A DNA stretch of 64,000 bases from Owenweeksia sp964619125. Lineage in GTDB: Bacteria; Bacteroidota; Bacteroidia; Flavobacteriales; Schleiferiaceae. The position numbers and the translations under genes were made by a program. The first letter of the stretch is position 1. Every line of letters begins with the position of its first letter. The notes beneath the pieces were generated by a model. That model had not been told where the DNA came from, did no database searches, and saw nothing but the letters and a program-made list of their open reading frames with translations. This document shows positions 7,557 to 16,250 of the stretch, one piece after another. The DNA lies in assembly GCA_964619125.1 (NCBI GenBank), contig CAZUCA010000001.1:51058-115057 (forward strand). The letters are read 5' to 3'.

Positions 7557-8849
7557 TTAGCTTTGCATTTCGGCAAATACTTCCTTGGCTGCCTGTAAAG
7601 TGTGTTCAATGTCGGCATCACTCAGGGCATGGTTCAGGAACCAGCTTTCATAAGCTGAGGGAGGCAGGTAAACGCCGCGATCCAACATGCCATGAAAAAA
7701 CTGCCTGAAGTATGGATTGTCGCCTTTTCCGGCCGAATCAAAATTGCGCACCTTATCATTACTGAAGTGCAGACTGATCATAGAGCCCCTGCGATTAATG
7801 GTCCAGGGGAGATTAGTACTCTGTAGCGACTGCTCCAATCCCTGGTGAATTTTTTGACACATGGCATCCAGATCGCTGTACACCTCCGGGTGTTCCTTCA
7901 GATATTTCAGCAGTGTGTAGCCGGCTACCATGGCAATGGGGTTGCCGCTAAGGGTACCGGCCTGGTATACGGGACCATTGGGAGCTACAAACTCCATAAT
8001 ATCCTCACGACCGGCGTAGGCACCCACCGGCATCCCTGCGCCGATAACCTTGCCATAGGTTACCAGGTCAGCCTCCACCCCCAGTGCTTCCTGGGCGCCA
8101 CCAAAGCCTAGTCTAAAGCCGGTCATCACCTCGTCGAAAATGAGAATGATGTTTTCGGCAGTGCAAAGCTCTCTAAGTCCTTCAATAAAGCCTTCTTCCG
8201 GAAGAATGCAGCCCATATTGCCGGGAATAGGTTCGATTATGAGGGCAGCAATCTCCCCTTGGTTGGCAGCTACCAGCTTTTTCACCCCTTCCAGATCATT
8301 GTACTCGGCCAGTAAGGTGTCTTTGGCGGTACCTTCAGTAACACCGGGGCTGCTGGGGTGACCAAGGGTAACCGCACCACTGCCGGCTTTAATCAGAAAT
8401 GAATCTCCATGACCGTGGTAACAGCCCGCAAATTTTATCACTTTATCCTTACCGGTAAAGCCCCGCGCCAGGCGGATGGCACTCATGGTGGCCTCGGTGC
8501 CCGAGTTTACCATACGCACACGGTCAATATTGGGAATGCTCTCGCAGATGAGGCGCGCCAGCTTAATTTCCAGCTCGGTGGGAGCACCGAAGGAGGTGGA
8601 ATCGGCTACCTTTTCCTGGATGGCCTTTACCACCGGTTCATAGGCGTGGCCCATTATCATCGGGCCCCAGGAGGCAATGTAATCGATGTATCTATTGCCG
8701 TCTTCATCGTACATATAGGCGCCGCTGGCCTTTTTTATAAAAATGGGATCCCCGCCCACGGATTTAAAAGCCCGCACCGGGGAGTTCACCCCACCGGGGA
8801 TATAGCGGGAAGCTATTTTAAACAGCTGCTGACTCTTGGATGTGATCAT
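7557..8849 (-). CDS. hemL: Glutamate-1-semialdehyde 2,1-aminomutase
   Basis: Converts glutamate-1-semialdehyde to 5-aminolevulinate with PLP in the cytoplasm, the second step of the C5 haem pathway. The Met at 8849 (MITSKSQQLF) gives 430 residues, the normal family length; the frame extends 23 codons further upstream but that part is unlike the family. Visible are the N-terminal IPGGVNSPVRAF, substrate-site VNSGTEATMSAIRLARG, IFDEVMTGFR and the PLP lysine K267 in TYGKVIGAGMPVGAY. It is the last gene of the minus-strand haem operon and is followed by a strong terminator. Confidence 0.97.
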   Translation of the reverse strand: MITSKSQQLFKIASRYIPGGVNSPVRAFKSVGGDPIFIKKASGAYMYDEDGNRYIDYIASWGPMIMGHAYEPVVKAIQEKVADSTSFGAPTELEIKLARLICESIPNIDRVRMVNSGTEATMSAIRLARGFTGKDKVIKFAGCYHGHGDSFLIKAGSGAVTLGHPSSPGVTEGTAKDTLLAEYNDLEGVKKLVAANQGEIAALIIEPIPGNMGCILPEEGFIEGLRELCTAENIILIFDEVMTGFRLGFGGAQEALGVEADLVTYGKVIGAGMPVGAYAGREDIMEFVAPNGPVYQAGTLSGNPIAMVAGYTLLKYLKEHPEVYSDLDAMCQKIHQGLEQSLQSTNLPWTINRRGSMISLHFSNDKVRNFDSAGKGDNPYFRQFFHGMLDRGVYLPPSAYESWFLNHALSDADIEHTLQAAKEVFAEMQS

Positions 8850-9027
8850 ATCAGTATTATCTAATTGGGTAAAATTCCTCAGGGAAACCCTATTGAACTG
8901 CAAAAGTCCAAAATTCAAAAGTGCCGGCCATGAATTGTTCTCAAAGCATACTGCCGGCTACTCAATTTCTTCCCGATGATTTATGGCATCAAGGCAATTT
9001 TTTACCAGCGGAACCCGGCAATTGTGC

Positions 9028-10020
9028 TTAGTTGCCGGCTTTTAAAAACTTAAGGATGTCTTTCACGAAGTAGGTGGCTATCAAGTCGGCGCCAGCCCGC
9101 TTGATGGCAGTGAGGGCCTCCACCATGGCTTCTTCTTCCTTGAGCCAGCCTTTTTCGGCGGCCGCCTTTATCATGGCATACTCGCCACTTACGTGGTAAG
9201 CCGTAACCGGCACCGGTGAAATTTCCTTTATGCGATTAATAATATCGAGGTAAGCTACGGCCGGCTTTATCATAACCATGTCAGCCCCCTGCTCTATGTC
9301 GAGCTGGGCCTCCTTAAGCCCCTCGGTGGCATTAGCCGGGTCCATCTGGTAAGTTTTTTTGTCGCGGGGGATATCCTTCACATCCACCGGCGCAGAGTCG
9401 AGGGCATCGCGAAAAGGGCCGTAAAAACAGGAGGCATACTTAGCGCTATAGGCCATAATGCCGGTATTGCTGAAGCCGGCGGTGTCCAGGGCGATGCGCA
9501 TGGCCTCAATGCGGCCATCCATCATGTCGCTGGGCGCCACAAAGTCGGCGCCGGCCTGGGCATGACTGATAGCCATTTCGGCTAATACCCCCACCGTTTC
9601 ATCGTTGAGGATCTCGCCGTCCTCTACAATGCCGTCGTGACCAAATTCAGAGTAAGGGTCAAGTGCCACATCAGTCATCAGGCAGATGCCCGGCACCGCT
9701 TCCTTAATGCCCCGGATGGCCTCTTGCATCAGGCCGTTGGGATTAAGGGCTTCCGTGCCCTCATTGTCCTTGAGATCGTCGTTTACCTTTACAAATAGCA
9801 GCGCCGAACGGCAGCCCAGTCCCCAAAGCTCTTTTAGCTCTTCAATAAGCAGGTCGAGGCTGTAGCGGAAATAGCCTGGCATGGAGGCAATTTCCTCCTT
9901 GCGCTGCTCACCCTCCATGCAGAAGAGTGGGGCAATAAAATCGGCGGGATGTAGGTGAGTTTCGGCTACCATCTCGCGGATGGCGGGGCTTTGTCTTAAT
10001 CTCCTGGGGCGATGTAACAT
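9028..10020 (-). CDS. hemB: Porphobilinogen synthase (5-aminolevulinate dehydratase)
   Basis: Condenses two 5-aminolevulinates to porphobilinogen. 330 residues. The Schiff-base lysines are K194 (MAYSAKYASCFYGPFR) and K252 (DMVMIKPAVAYLD). At residues 117-130 the segment is DVALDPYSEFGHDG: the three zinc-binding cysteines of the E. coli and mammalian type are replaced by A, D and a Cys-free loop. The protein therefore belongs to the Mg2+/non-zinc class, as in Pseudomonas and plants (family knowledge). Sixth gene of the operon, 65 bases after hemF and 178 bases before hemL. Confidence 0.97.
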   Translation of the reverse strand: MLHRPRRLRQSPAIREMVAETHLHPADFIAPLFCMEGEQRKEEIASMPGYFRYSLDLLIEELKELWGLGCRSALLFVKVNDDLKDNEGTEALNPNGLMQEAIRGIKEAVPGICLMTDVALDPYSEFGHDGIVEDGEILNDETVGVLAEMAISHAQAGADFVAPSDMMDGRIEAMRIALDTAGFSNTGIMAYSAKYASCFYGPFRDALDSAPVDVKDIPRDKKTYQMDPANATEGLKEAQLDIEQGADMVMIKPAVAYLDIINRIKEISPVPVTAYHVSGEYAMIKAAAEKGWLKEEEAMVEALTAIKRAGADLIATYFVKDILKFLKAGN

Positions 10021-10085
10021 CTGTTGTATCCTTAATAATTTATACTCTGATCTCTTGTTTGTTTTGGCTTAATAAGGGGTGATAG

Positions 10086-10991
10086 CTACTGCCAGTCCTT
10101 TGGATTTTTCAGCACTTCCAGCAGGCGGGCCTCCTCTGAACCCGCTTCAGGGCTGCGGTTGTAATCCCAGCGCACCCGGGGAGGAAGACTCATCAGGATG
10201 CTCTCGGTACGGCCATTGGTTTTAAGGCCGAAGAGGGTGCCCCGGTCATGCACCAGGTTAAACTCCACATAGCGTCCCCGGCGCAACTCCTGCCAATAGC
10301 GCTGCTCCTCAGTCCAGGGTTGATGCATGCGCCTTTCTACAATGGGCAGATAGCCGGGCAAAAAGCTCTTCCCCATATCCATGTCAAATTTCATCCAGTC
10401 GCTGGCACTGCGTTTGCCATCCGCTTTCAGGTAATCGAAAAAAGTGCCGCCAATACCTCTGGCTTCGCCGCGGTGATGATTCCAGAAATATTCGTCGCAC
10501 TGCGTTTTAAACTTCGGATAAAGATCCTTGCCGTGCCGGTCAGCCGTCTCTTTTTGGATTGCGTGAAAGTGCCGGGCATCCTCATCAAAAAGATAGTAGG
10601 GGGTAAGGTCGGTACCGCCGCCAAACCAGCCGTCAATACGCCTGCCAGCTTCATCGTACATTTCAAAGTAGCGGTAGTTGGCGTGTACGGTGGGTACAAA
10701 TGGATTTTCGGGGTGAATGACCAGGGAAATGCCACAAGCAAAAAAACTGCTGCCCTCGGTTTTCATATTGCGTTTGAGGGCTTCCGGCATTTCGCCGTGC
10801 ACCACAGAGGTGCTTACTCCTCCTTTTTCGAAAACCCCACCGCGCTCCATCACCCGCGATCGTCCGCCACCACCACCGGGTCGTTCCCAATGATCTTCAA
10901 CAAACTTTGCCTTGCCATCAATTTCCTCCAGGGCTTGGCAAATTTCATCCTGAAGGGAGCGGATATATTCGGTAAACTCTTCTTTCATCAT
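10086..10991 (-). CDS. hemF: Oxygen-dependent coproporphyrinogen III oxidase
   Basis: Oxidatively decarboxylates coproporphyrinogen III to protoporphyrinogen IX using O2. 301 residues, standard length. Family hallmarks include the glycine-rich WERPGGGGGRSRVM, HANYRYFEMYDE, GGGTDLTPYYLFDED, the long AIQKETADRHG segment, GIGGTFFDYL and EFNLVHDRGTLFGL. Use of HemF points to aerobic growth; no HemN is in the window. Two consecutive Met codons open the frame. It is preceded by hemE and followed by hemB in one operon. Confidence 0.97.
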   Translation of the reverse strand: MMKEEFTEYIRSLQDEICQALEEIDGKAKFVEDHWERPGGGGGRSRVMERGGVFEKGGVSTSVVHGEMPEALKRNMKTEGSSFFACGISLVIHPENPFVPTVHANYRYFEMYDEAGRRIDGWFGGGTDLTPYYLFDEDARHFHAIQKETADRHGKDLYPKFKTQCDEYFWNHHRGEARGIGGTFFDYLKADGKRSASDWMKFDMDMGKSFLPGYLPIVERRMHQPWTEEQRYWQELRRGRYVEFNLVHDRGTLFGLKTNGRTESILMSLPPRVRWDYNRSPEAGSEEARLLEVLKNPKDWQ

Positions 10992-11045
10992 TGGTGATTA
11001 GCGGAATGGTGAGAAAGGTCAACGCCTGCTGTTTTCAGCTGCTTT

Positions 11046-12077
11046 CTAGTATCCTTTTACGGTGTCAATAAAAGCCCGGGCATGATCTACCGGAATGTTG
11101 GGCAAAATGCCATGGCCCAGGTTGGCAATGTATTTATAGCTACCAAAGTCGTCGATCATCTGCTTGGTAAGGCGCTCAATTTCACTGATAGGCGAAAGGA
11201 GCCTGGCCGGGTCGAAATTTCCTTGCAGGGTAACGTTAAACTTGGTGAACTCTCGCGCCATCTGGGGGCTGATAGTCCAGTCCACTCCCAGGGCCGAAAC
11301 CGGTAGTTGTGACATTTGCTCCAGCGCAAACCAGCAACCTTTGCCAAATACGATCACCGGAATATCTTTGTGCAGGGCTTCCACAATCTCGCGAATGTAA
11401 TGCAGGGAGAAAGTTTCGTAGTCCAGTGGTGAGAGTAGTCCTCCCCAACTATCGAAAACCTGAATGGCGTTGCAGCCATGGGCTATTTTTTCTCTGAGAT
11501 AGGCAATGGTGGCCTGAGTAATTTTTTCGAGCAAGAGGTGAGCAGCCTCGGGCTGGGTGTAGCAGAATTCCTTGGCCTTATCGAAGGTTTTGCTGCCCTG
11601 ACCTTCCACCATATAGCAGAGGATGGTCCAGGGTGAACCAGCGAAGCCAATCAGTGGAACTTCGTTTGCCAGTTCCTCCTTGGTCATATCAATGGCACGG
11701 TACACATAGCTCAGGCGGTCTTTTACGTCAATATCAGGAATAGCCTCTACCTGCTCCTTACTGCGGATGGGGTTGGGAATAACCGGACCCCGGCCAGGAA
11801 CCATCTGCACTTCCACCTCCAGCGCCTGGGGAATTACCAGGATATCTGAGAACAGAATAGCGGCATCCACCCCTACCTGGCGAATAGGCATTACAGTAAT
11901 TTCGGTGGCCAGTTCCGGGGTTTCCACCCGCTCAAAAAAGCTGTGCTTCTCCTTGAGTTTCATGAAGTCAGGCAGGTAGCGCCCGGCCTGACGCATCATC
12001 CACACGGGGGGACGTTGTACTTTTTCGCCCTTAAGGGCACGGAGAAGGAGGTCGTTTTTGATTTCTGTCATGCTCAT
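11046..12077 (-). CDS. hemE: Uroporphyrinogen decarboxylase
   Basis: Decarboxylates uroporphyrinogen III to coproporphyrinogen III. 343 residues. Signature WMMRQAGRYLPDF lies near residue 30 with the conserved Arg residues, and the catalytic Asp is in AAILFSDILVIPQALE. Also seen are GFAGSPWTILCYMVEG and the C-terminal LGHGILPNIPVDHARAF. No cofactor site is expected. It sits between hemD (50 bases upstream) and hemF (54 bases downstream). Confidence 0.97.
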   Translation of the reverse strand: MSMTEIKNDLLLRALKGEKVQRPPVWMMRQAGRYLPDFMKLKEKHSFFERVETPELATEITVMPIRQVGVDAAILFSDILVIPQALEVEVQMVPGRGPVIPNPIRSKEQVEAIPDIDVKDRLSYVYRAIDMTKEELANEVPLIGFAGSPWTILCYMVEGQGSKTFDKAKEFCYTQPEAAHLLLEKITQATIAYLREKIAHGCNAIQVFDSWGGLLSPLDYETFSLHYIREIVEALHKDIPVIVFGKGCWFALEQMSQLPVSALGVDWTISPQMAREFTKFNVTLQGNFDPARLLSPISEIERLTKQMIDDFGSYKYIANLGHGILPNIPVDHARAFIDTVKGY

Positions 12078-12127
12078 GTTTCTTCAATGCGAAGCTGCGG
12101 AACTGCAGGGCTACGCGGAGGTTATTC

Positions 12128-12844
12128 TTATTGCTTAAAATATTCTATTACTTTGTCTACCACCGATTCTATCAGAGGTTCATCTGACTCTATCCGGGGA
12201 TTGTTACAGCGCAGGTGGACCGCCTCGGCGGTGGTGGCGCCGATGCAAAAAACCGGGATCTCGGGGTTAATGCGATTCTTCTTAAAAAAGCTGTACACGG
12301 CGGTCGGGGAGAGGAAAATCATGCCGCTGAATTGACTGGTTTCAATTTCTTCCTGTACCAGTTCCGTTTTATATACGATCTCGCGGTTTACAGAGATGCC
12401 CTTGCTTTCCAGATATTCGGGCAGGTCATCAAGCGATTGGTTGCCACAGAAAAAGTCCACCGCGCCTACATCGCCATTGCGGGCAATGATCTGGGCCAGG
12501 CTGATGGCATTTTTGGCGCGGGCAGAGGTTTTTAAACCAAATTCCTCTTCCAGCATTTGGGTAGCCCTGATACCTACAGTAAAGGTCTTTTTTGTTTCAA
12601 TTTTCAATGGCTGGCTTTTGGCCAGCAGTCGCAGGCTGTGTACGGCATTTTTGCTGGTAAATACCCTGGCCTGGGTCTCCGGGTTGTTGAGGCTGTGCAA
12701 AAAGCTATCCTCATTAAACTCGTGACTTACCTTTATGAAATCTTGTTCCCGGTACTTAATACCCGCTTTCTCCAGTTGTTGACCCAGTTCGGGCTGCAAT
12801 ATTCTGGTGGAAAAAACATAAGGACGGGGTTTGGATTCAGGCAT
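12128..12844 (-). CDS. hemD: Uroporphyrinogen-III synthase
   Basis: Cyclises hydroxymethylbilane with ring-D inversion to uroporphyrinogen III. 238 residues. This family is poorly conserved, and assignment rests on the two-domain HemD pattern (VFTSKNAVHSLRLLA; GMIFLSPTAVYSFFKKN; PVFCIGATTAEAV) and on position. Its start overlaps the hemC end by 8 bases, giving translational coupling with the enzyme that makes its unstable substrate. Confidence 0.93.
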   Translation of the reverse strand: MPESKPRPYVFSTRILQPELGQQLEKAGIKYREQDFIKVSHEFNEDSFLHSLNNPETQARVFTSKNAVHSLRLLAKSQPLKIETKKTFTVGIRATQMLEEEFGLKTSARAKNAISLAQIIARNGDVGAVDFFCGNQSLDDLPEYLESKGISVNREIVYKTELVQEEIETSQFSGMIFLSPTAVYSFFKKNRINPEIPVFCIGATTAEAVHLRCNNPRIESDEPLIESVVDKVIEYFKQ

Positions 12845-13751
12845 CTTTAATGTTTTGCATTATTTCACGGGCACCCTCCTCAAGCGCCTGGCGTGCCGCT
12901 TTTCGGCCCAGTTCGCCGGCTATCGACCGGGGAGCTGAGTGGCTTACCACTACTTTGTGGCGCCCATCGAGTGCGAAAACACCGGCTTCCAGTAAAATGT
13001 TGTCACCCTCTTGCCGGGCATACGCACCCACCGGGGCCGAGCAACCACCTTCTACTTCGTTGAGAAAGTCGCGTTCAATTTTAGCCACAGCCATGGTGGG
13101 GGCGTGATTGATTTTTGCCAATGCCTCTAATATGCTTTCGTCATTCTCGCGGCAGCCAATTCCCACAATGCCCTGGGCCGGAGCGGGAATCATCCAATCG
13201 AGCACAATGTGTTTTTCGGGTAACAGCCCCACCCGCTCCAGGCCTGCCTTGGCGAAAATAGCGCCCTGCCAGTTACTTTTATTAAGCTTGTGGAGCCGGG
13301 TCTGGACATTACCGCGTAAATTTTCAGTCTGATGTCGGGGAAAGCGGTGCTTCCACTGGGCGATACGCCGGATGCTACCGGTGGCAATCAGACCTTCCTT
13401 TTTTTCATCCATAAAGGATAAATCACCTTTATGTACCAGGATGTCATGATGAGGGCCCCGTTCCAATACGGCGGCAATAACAAGCCCGGTGGGAGATTCG
13501 GTGGGGTAGTCTTTTAAAGAATGTACGGCAATATCCACCTGATCGGCAAAAAGGGCATCATCGAGGATTTTGGTAAAGATGCCGGTACTGCCAAATTGGT
13601 GCAGGGGAGTGTTAAGGTCGATATCGCCGGGCGACTTTAGCGGTACCAGGGTGCAGGCATGGCCGTTGGCCTCCAGGGCAGACTTCACCTTTTCGGCCTG
13701 CCAGAGAGCCAGTTTACTGTCGCGGGTGCCAATGCGTATTTCTCGTTTCAA
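12837..13751 (-). CDS. hemC: Hydroxymethylbilane synthase (porphobilinogen deaminase)
   Basis: Polymerises four porphobilinogens into hydroxymethylbilane. 304 residues, normal length. It shows RIGTRDSKLALWQAE at the start, DIAVHSLKDYPT with the catalytic Asp, and the dipyrromethane-cofactor cysteine C237 in EVEGGCSAPVGAYA. It follows hemA by 84 bases and overlaps hemD by 8. Confidence 0.97.
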   Translation of the reverse strand: MKREIRIGTRDSKLALWQAEKVKSALEANGHACTLVPLKSPGDIDLNTPLHQFGSTGIFTKILDDALFADQVDIAVHSLKDYPTESPTGLVIAAVLERGPHHDILVHKGDLSFMDEKKEGLIATGSIRRIAQWKHRFPRHQTENLRGNVQTRLHKLNKSNWQGAIFAKAGLERVGLLPEKHIVLDWMIPAPAQGIVGIGCRENDESILEALAKINHAPTMAVAKIERDFLNEVEGGCSAPVGAYARQEGDNILLEAGVFALDGRHKVVVSHSAPRSIAGELGRKAARQALEEGAREIMQNIKDA

Positions 13752-13835
13752 ATAGCGGTGGTTTTGCAGGAGGACAAAGCTCCGAAGATGTTTATCCTTT
13801 TCAAACTACTTTATAGATAAAGAAGTGGGGATAAG

Positions 13836-15086
13836 CTAGTTTTTTGGCTCCAGCTCAAAAATGTGATGAATAGTACGAAGGTCATTATTAATATCCGCCC
13901 CGTTTTTGAGCTGGCGGGCAAACTGACCGGTAATGCGATTGAGCATCTGGCTGGCGAAAGCATCAGCTTCCTCGGTGCTGAGCTTCGGAAACTTCTTTTG
14001 CAGATTTTGGAGCTCACGCTCTTTCCAGTCATCCATTTTTTCACGGACCGCCTGCAAGGTAGGGGCTACCCGGCGGCTTTCCAGCCAGAGATAAAATTCA
14101 TCAATTATTTCATTGATAATAGCTTCGGCCCTGGGGATTTCGGCCTGACGACGGGCCATGCTTTCTTCCGCTACCTCCGAGAGATGGTCTACATCAATTA
14201 CCTCAAAGTCCGGGTGCTGGTATAGTTCTGCTGATACGTTACGCGGCATACTCAAGTCGAGTAGAAGACGCTTTTTCGAACTCCTGAAGTTTGCTGCGTT
14301 AAGGGTAGGGAGGCTGGCGCCGGTGGCTACAATCACTACATCGGCAGCACTTACCGCGTCATCGAGCTGATCAAAGCCCTGATGCTTTACCCCAAAGCGT
14401 TCGGCCAAACGTTGCGCCTTGTCGGCCGTACGGTTTATCAGGGTGATGTCTTTCAGTCCGGTTTGGTTAACCAGGTTTTCACAGGCGGTACGCCCTATTT
14501 TGCCGGTGCCCACCAGTACTACTTTGGGGGTAAGGCCACCTTCCATCATTCTTTTAACCTTCAGCACGGCAGCGAAGGCCACTGAGGCAGCGCCGGTACT
14601 GAGCTCGGTTTCGTTTTTCACCTTCTTGCTTGACTGGATGCAGCTGTTAACCATCCTTTCCAGAAAAGCATTGTGGGCGTTTTGCTCCTTGGCAAAGTAA
14701 AATGACTTTTTAATCTGCCCGATAATTTCAAAGTCACCTAATATTTTTGATTCCAAACCGCTGCCCACCCTGAACAGGTGTTCGATGGCTTCGCGGTTTT
14801 GTTTGATATGCTGGTGTTGGTAAAAGAGGTCGCGATCGCTGTGGGTATGCTTGCAGAAGAGGCTAATAATGTCGCGCGGGCAGTTTCCGAAACCATAGAT
14901 TTCGGTGCGATTACAGGTGGAAAGAATCATCATGCCGTCACCTCCCATCTGCTTATAATCGTAGATAAGATGACTGGCTTGTTCTTCGCTCAGGCTAAAC
15001 TTCTCCCGTACTTCTACATTTGCCGTCTTGTGGTCAATGCCCACCAGGAAGAAGTTTGAAAACTGACTTACTCGGAAGTTCTTCAT
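13836..15086 (-). CDS. hemA: Glutamyl-tRNA reductase
   Basis: First committed step of the C5 pathway: NADPH-dependent reduction of glutamyl-tRNA to glutamate-1-semialdehyde. About 416 residues from the ATG at 15086 (MKNFRVSQFS); the frame opens four codons earlier with TTG at 15098, which is unlikely. The catalytic Cys58 is in MILSTCNRTEIYGFG, the NADPH-binding VVLVGTGKIGRTACENL is near residue 190, and the dimerisation domain is C-terminal. It is the first gene of the haem operon. A TATTTTTG element (15103-15096) close to the start would give a very short leader. The control region is shared with the AraC gene. Confidence 0.95.
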   Translation of the reverse strand: MKNFRVSQFSNFFLVGIDHKTANVEVREKFSLSEEQASHLIYDYKQMGGDGMMILSTCNRTEIYGFGNCPRDIISLFCKHTHSDRDLFYQHQHIKQNREAIEHLFRVGSGLESKILGDFEIIGQIKKSFYFAKEQNAHNAFLERMVNSCIQSSKKVKNETELSTGAASVAFAAVLKVKRMMEGGLTPKVVLVGTGKIGRTACENLVNQTGLKDITLINRTADKAQRLAERFGVKHQGFDQLDDAVSAADVVIVATGASLPTLNAANFRSSKKRLLLDLSMPRNVSAELYQHPDFEVIDVDHLSEVAEESMARRQAEIPRAEAIINEIIDEFYLWLESRRVAPTLQAVREKMDDWKERELQNLQKKFPKLSTEEADAFASQMLNRITGQFARQLKNGADINNDLRTIHHIFELEPKN

Positions 15087-15095
15087 AATCTGCTG

Positions 15096-15103
15096 CAAAA
15101 ATA
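15096..15103 (-). promoter_or_regulatory. Possible -7 element of the haem operon
   Basis: TATTTTTG on the minus strand matches TAnnTTTG and lies 10-17 bases upstream of the hemA ATG. No good -33 TTG is seen at the right distance, so this is a weak call. Confidence 0.35.
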
Positions 15104-15169
15104 TCCCGTCTCGAAAAAGTAAAATACCTCTAAACGAAAAAAATATATCCCGATTCTGAGAATGTCGCT

Positions 15170-15207
15170 ATTTAGAGCCGTTCTAATTAAGCTAAGCTGT
15201 AATTTTG
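15170..15207 (+). promoter_or_regulatory. Iron-type operator and -7 element between hemA and araC/hemH
   Basis: ATTTAGAGCCGTTCTAATT (15170-15188) fits the 7-5-7 palindrome of the iron operon, with one mismatch in the outer arm. Its core TTAGA-N5-TCTAA is perfect. A -7 element TAATTTTG follows at 15200-15207 on the plus strand, so the operator covers about -20 to -40 of the AraC promoter. It may also affect the divergent haem operon. Confidence 0.55.
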
Positions 15208-15272
15208 TGCAATAATAGGCCGGATGCGGGTTTCCAAACATGACAATTGTCATGAAATCGTAATCGAGTAAG

Positions 15273-16181
15273 ATGGAGCTACACTTTGAGATAGACGAAG
15301 CTGAAAAAAATACCCCAAAACGAAAAGTGGAAAATACCCTGATAAGTGAAGGGTTTTACATGGTGAAGGTGGAAAATGGGGAGGACTATCCCTTGCGCAT
15401 GAAGCGGGAGGTAGACCAAAGCCTGATCCAGTTTTACTTTGGGGTAAGTGGTGGCGCGGAGTTTCTTTTTAGCCAGGGAAACTACCGGCTGCAGTTGGAG
15501 AGTGAGAAGTGCTTACTCTTTTACAATCCCCTTACCGCCTTGCCCCTGGATATCGAGGCGCAAAGTGGGGCGAAATTGGTTTTCCTCTATATCACAGTGG
15601 AGAATTTGCACCGCCTTTTTGTAGCTGAATCGGATGAGATTGAGTTTTTGAACAAGGAAAATATCGGCAAGAAGTTTTATGCCGATCGTCCTCTCAATCC
15701 TCTCATTACGGTGGCCCTCAATCAGTTCTTTGCCAATAATGTCAATGGACCGGCGCGCTCGGTATTCGAAAAGGCAAAGGCCTATGAGATACTTGCTCTT
15801 TTCTTTACCAAGGAAGAGGGCAAAGATGTAGAGCAGTGCCCCTTTTTGAATGATGAGGAAAATGTGGAACGTATTCGCCTCGCCAAAAAAATCCTGCTCG
15901 AAAGTATGACCAACCCGCCCACTCTCAAGGAATTGTCGCGCGAAATTGGCTTAAATGAATACCGCCTTAAGGAAGGATTCAAAAATATTTACGGCAAAAC
16001 CGTTTTTCAGTTTCTCAATGACTACCGGCTCGATACCGCCCGGCATATGCTTGATAAAGGAAATGTGAAGGTAAATGACGCAGCTTACCATATCGGCTAT
16101 ACCAACCCCAGTCATTTTATAGCGGCTTTTCGCAAGAAGTTCGGGGTGACCCCCAAAAAGTACCTCACCGGCAAACAATAA
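15273..16181 (+). CDS. AraC-family transcriptional regulator (PchR-like)
   Basis: 302 residues. The C-terminal 100 hold two helix-turn-helix motifs of AraC type: LKELSREIGLNEYRLKEGFK, then VNDAAYHIGYTNPSHFIAAF with the closing FGVTPKKYL. The N-terminal 190 residues form a sensor domain of unknown ligand. AraC proteins of the PchR type respond to siderophore or iron complexes. The position between haem genes, 91 bases downstream of an iron-type operator and directly before hemH, supports a role in iron or haem control, but the ligand is inference. Confidence 0.88.
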   Translation: MELHFEIDEAEKNTPKRKVENTLISEGFYMVKVENGEDYPLRMKREVDQSLIQFYFGVSGGAEFLFSQGNYRLQLESEKCLLFYNPLTALPLDIEAQSGAKLVFLYITVENLHRLFVAESDEIEFLNKENIGKKFYADRPLNPLITVALNQFFANNVNGPARSVFEKAKAYEILALFFTKEEGKDVEQCPFLNDEENVERIRLAKKILLESMTNPPTLKELSREIGLNEYRLKEGFKNIYGKTVFQFLNDYRLDTARHMLDKGNVKVNDAAYHIGYTNPSHFIAAFRKKFGVTPKKYLTGKQ

Positions 16182-16250
16182 CTTTAATCTCATTATAATA
16201 GCAGGCAATGGCTAAATCCTGCTATTTGAAAAATCACAAGCGGCAACTTC

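Noticed and set aside
10248..10997. 249-codon plus-strand frame opposite hemF
   Set aside because: Shadow of the hemF reading frame; no signal, family or promoter.
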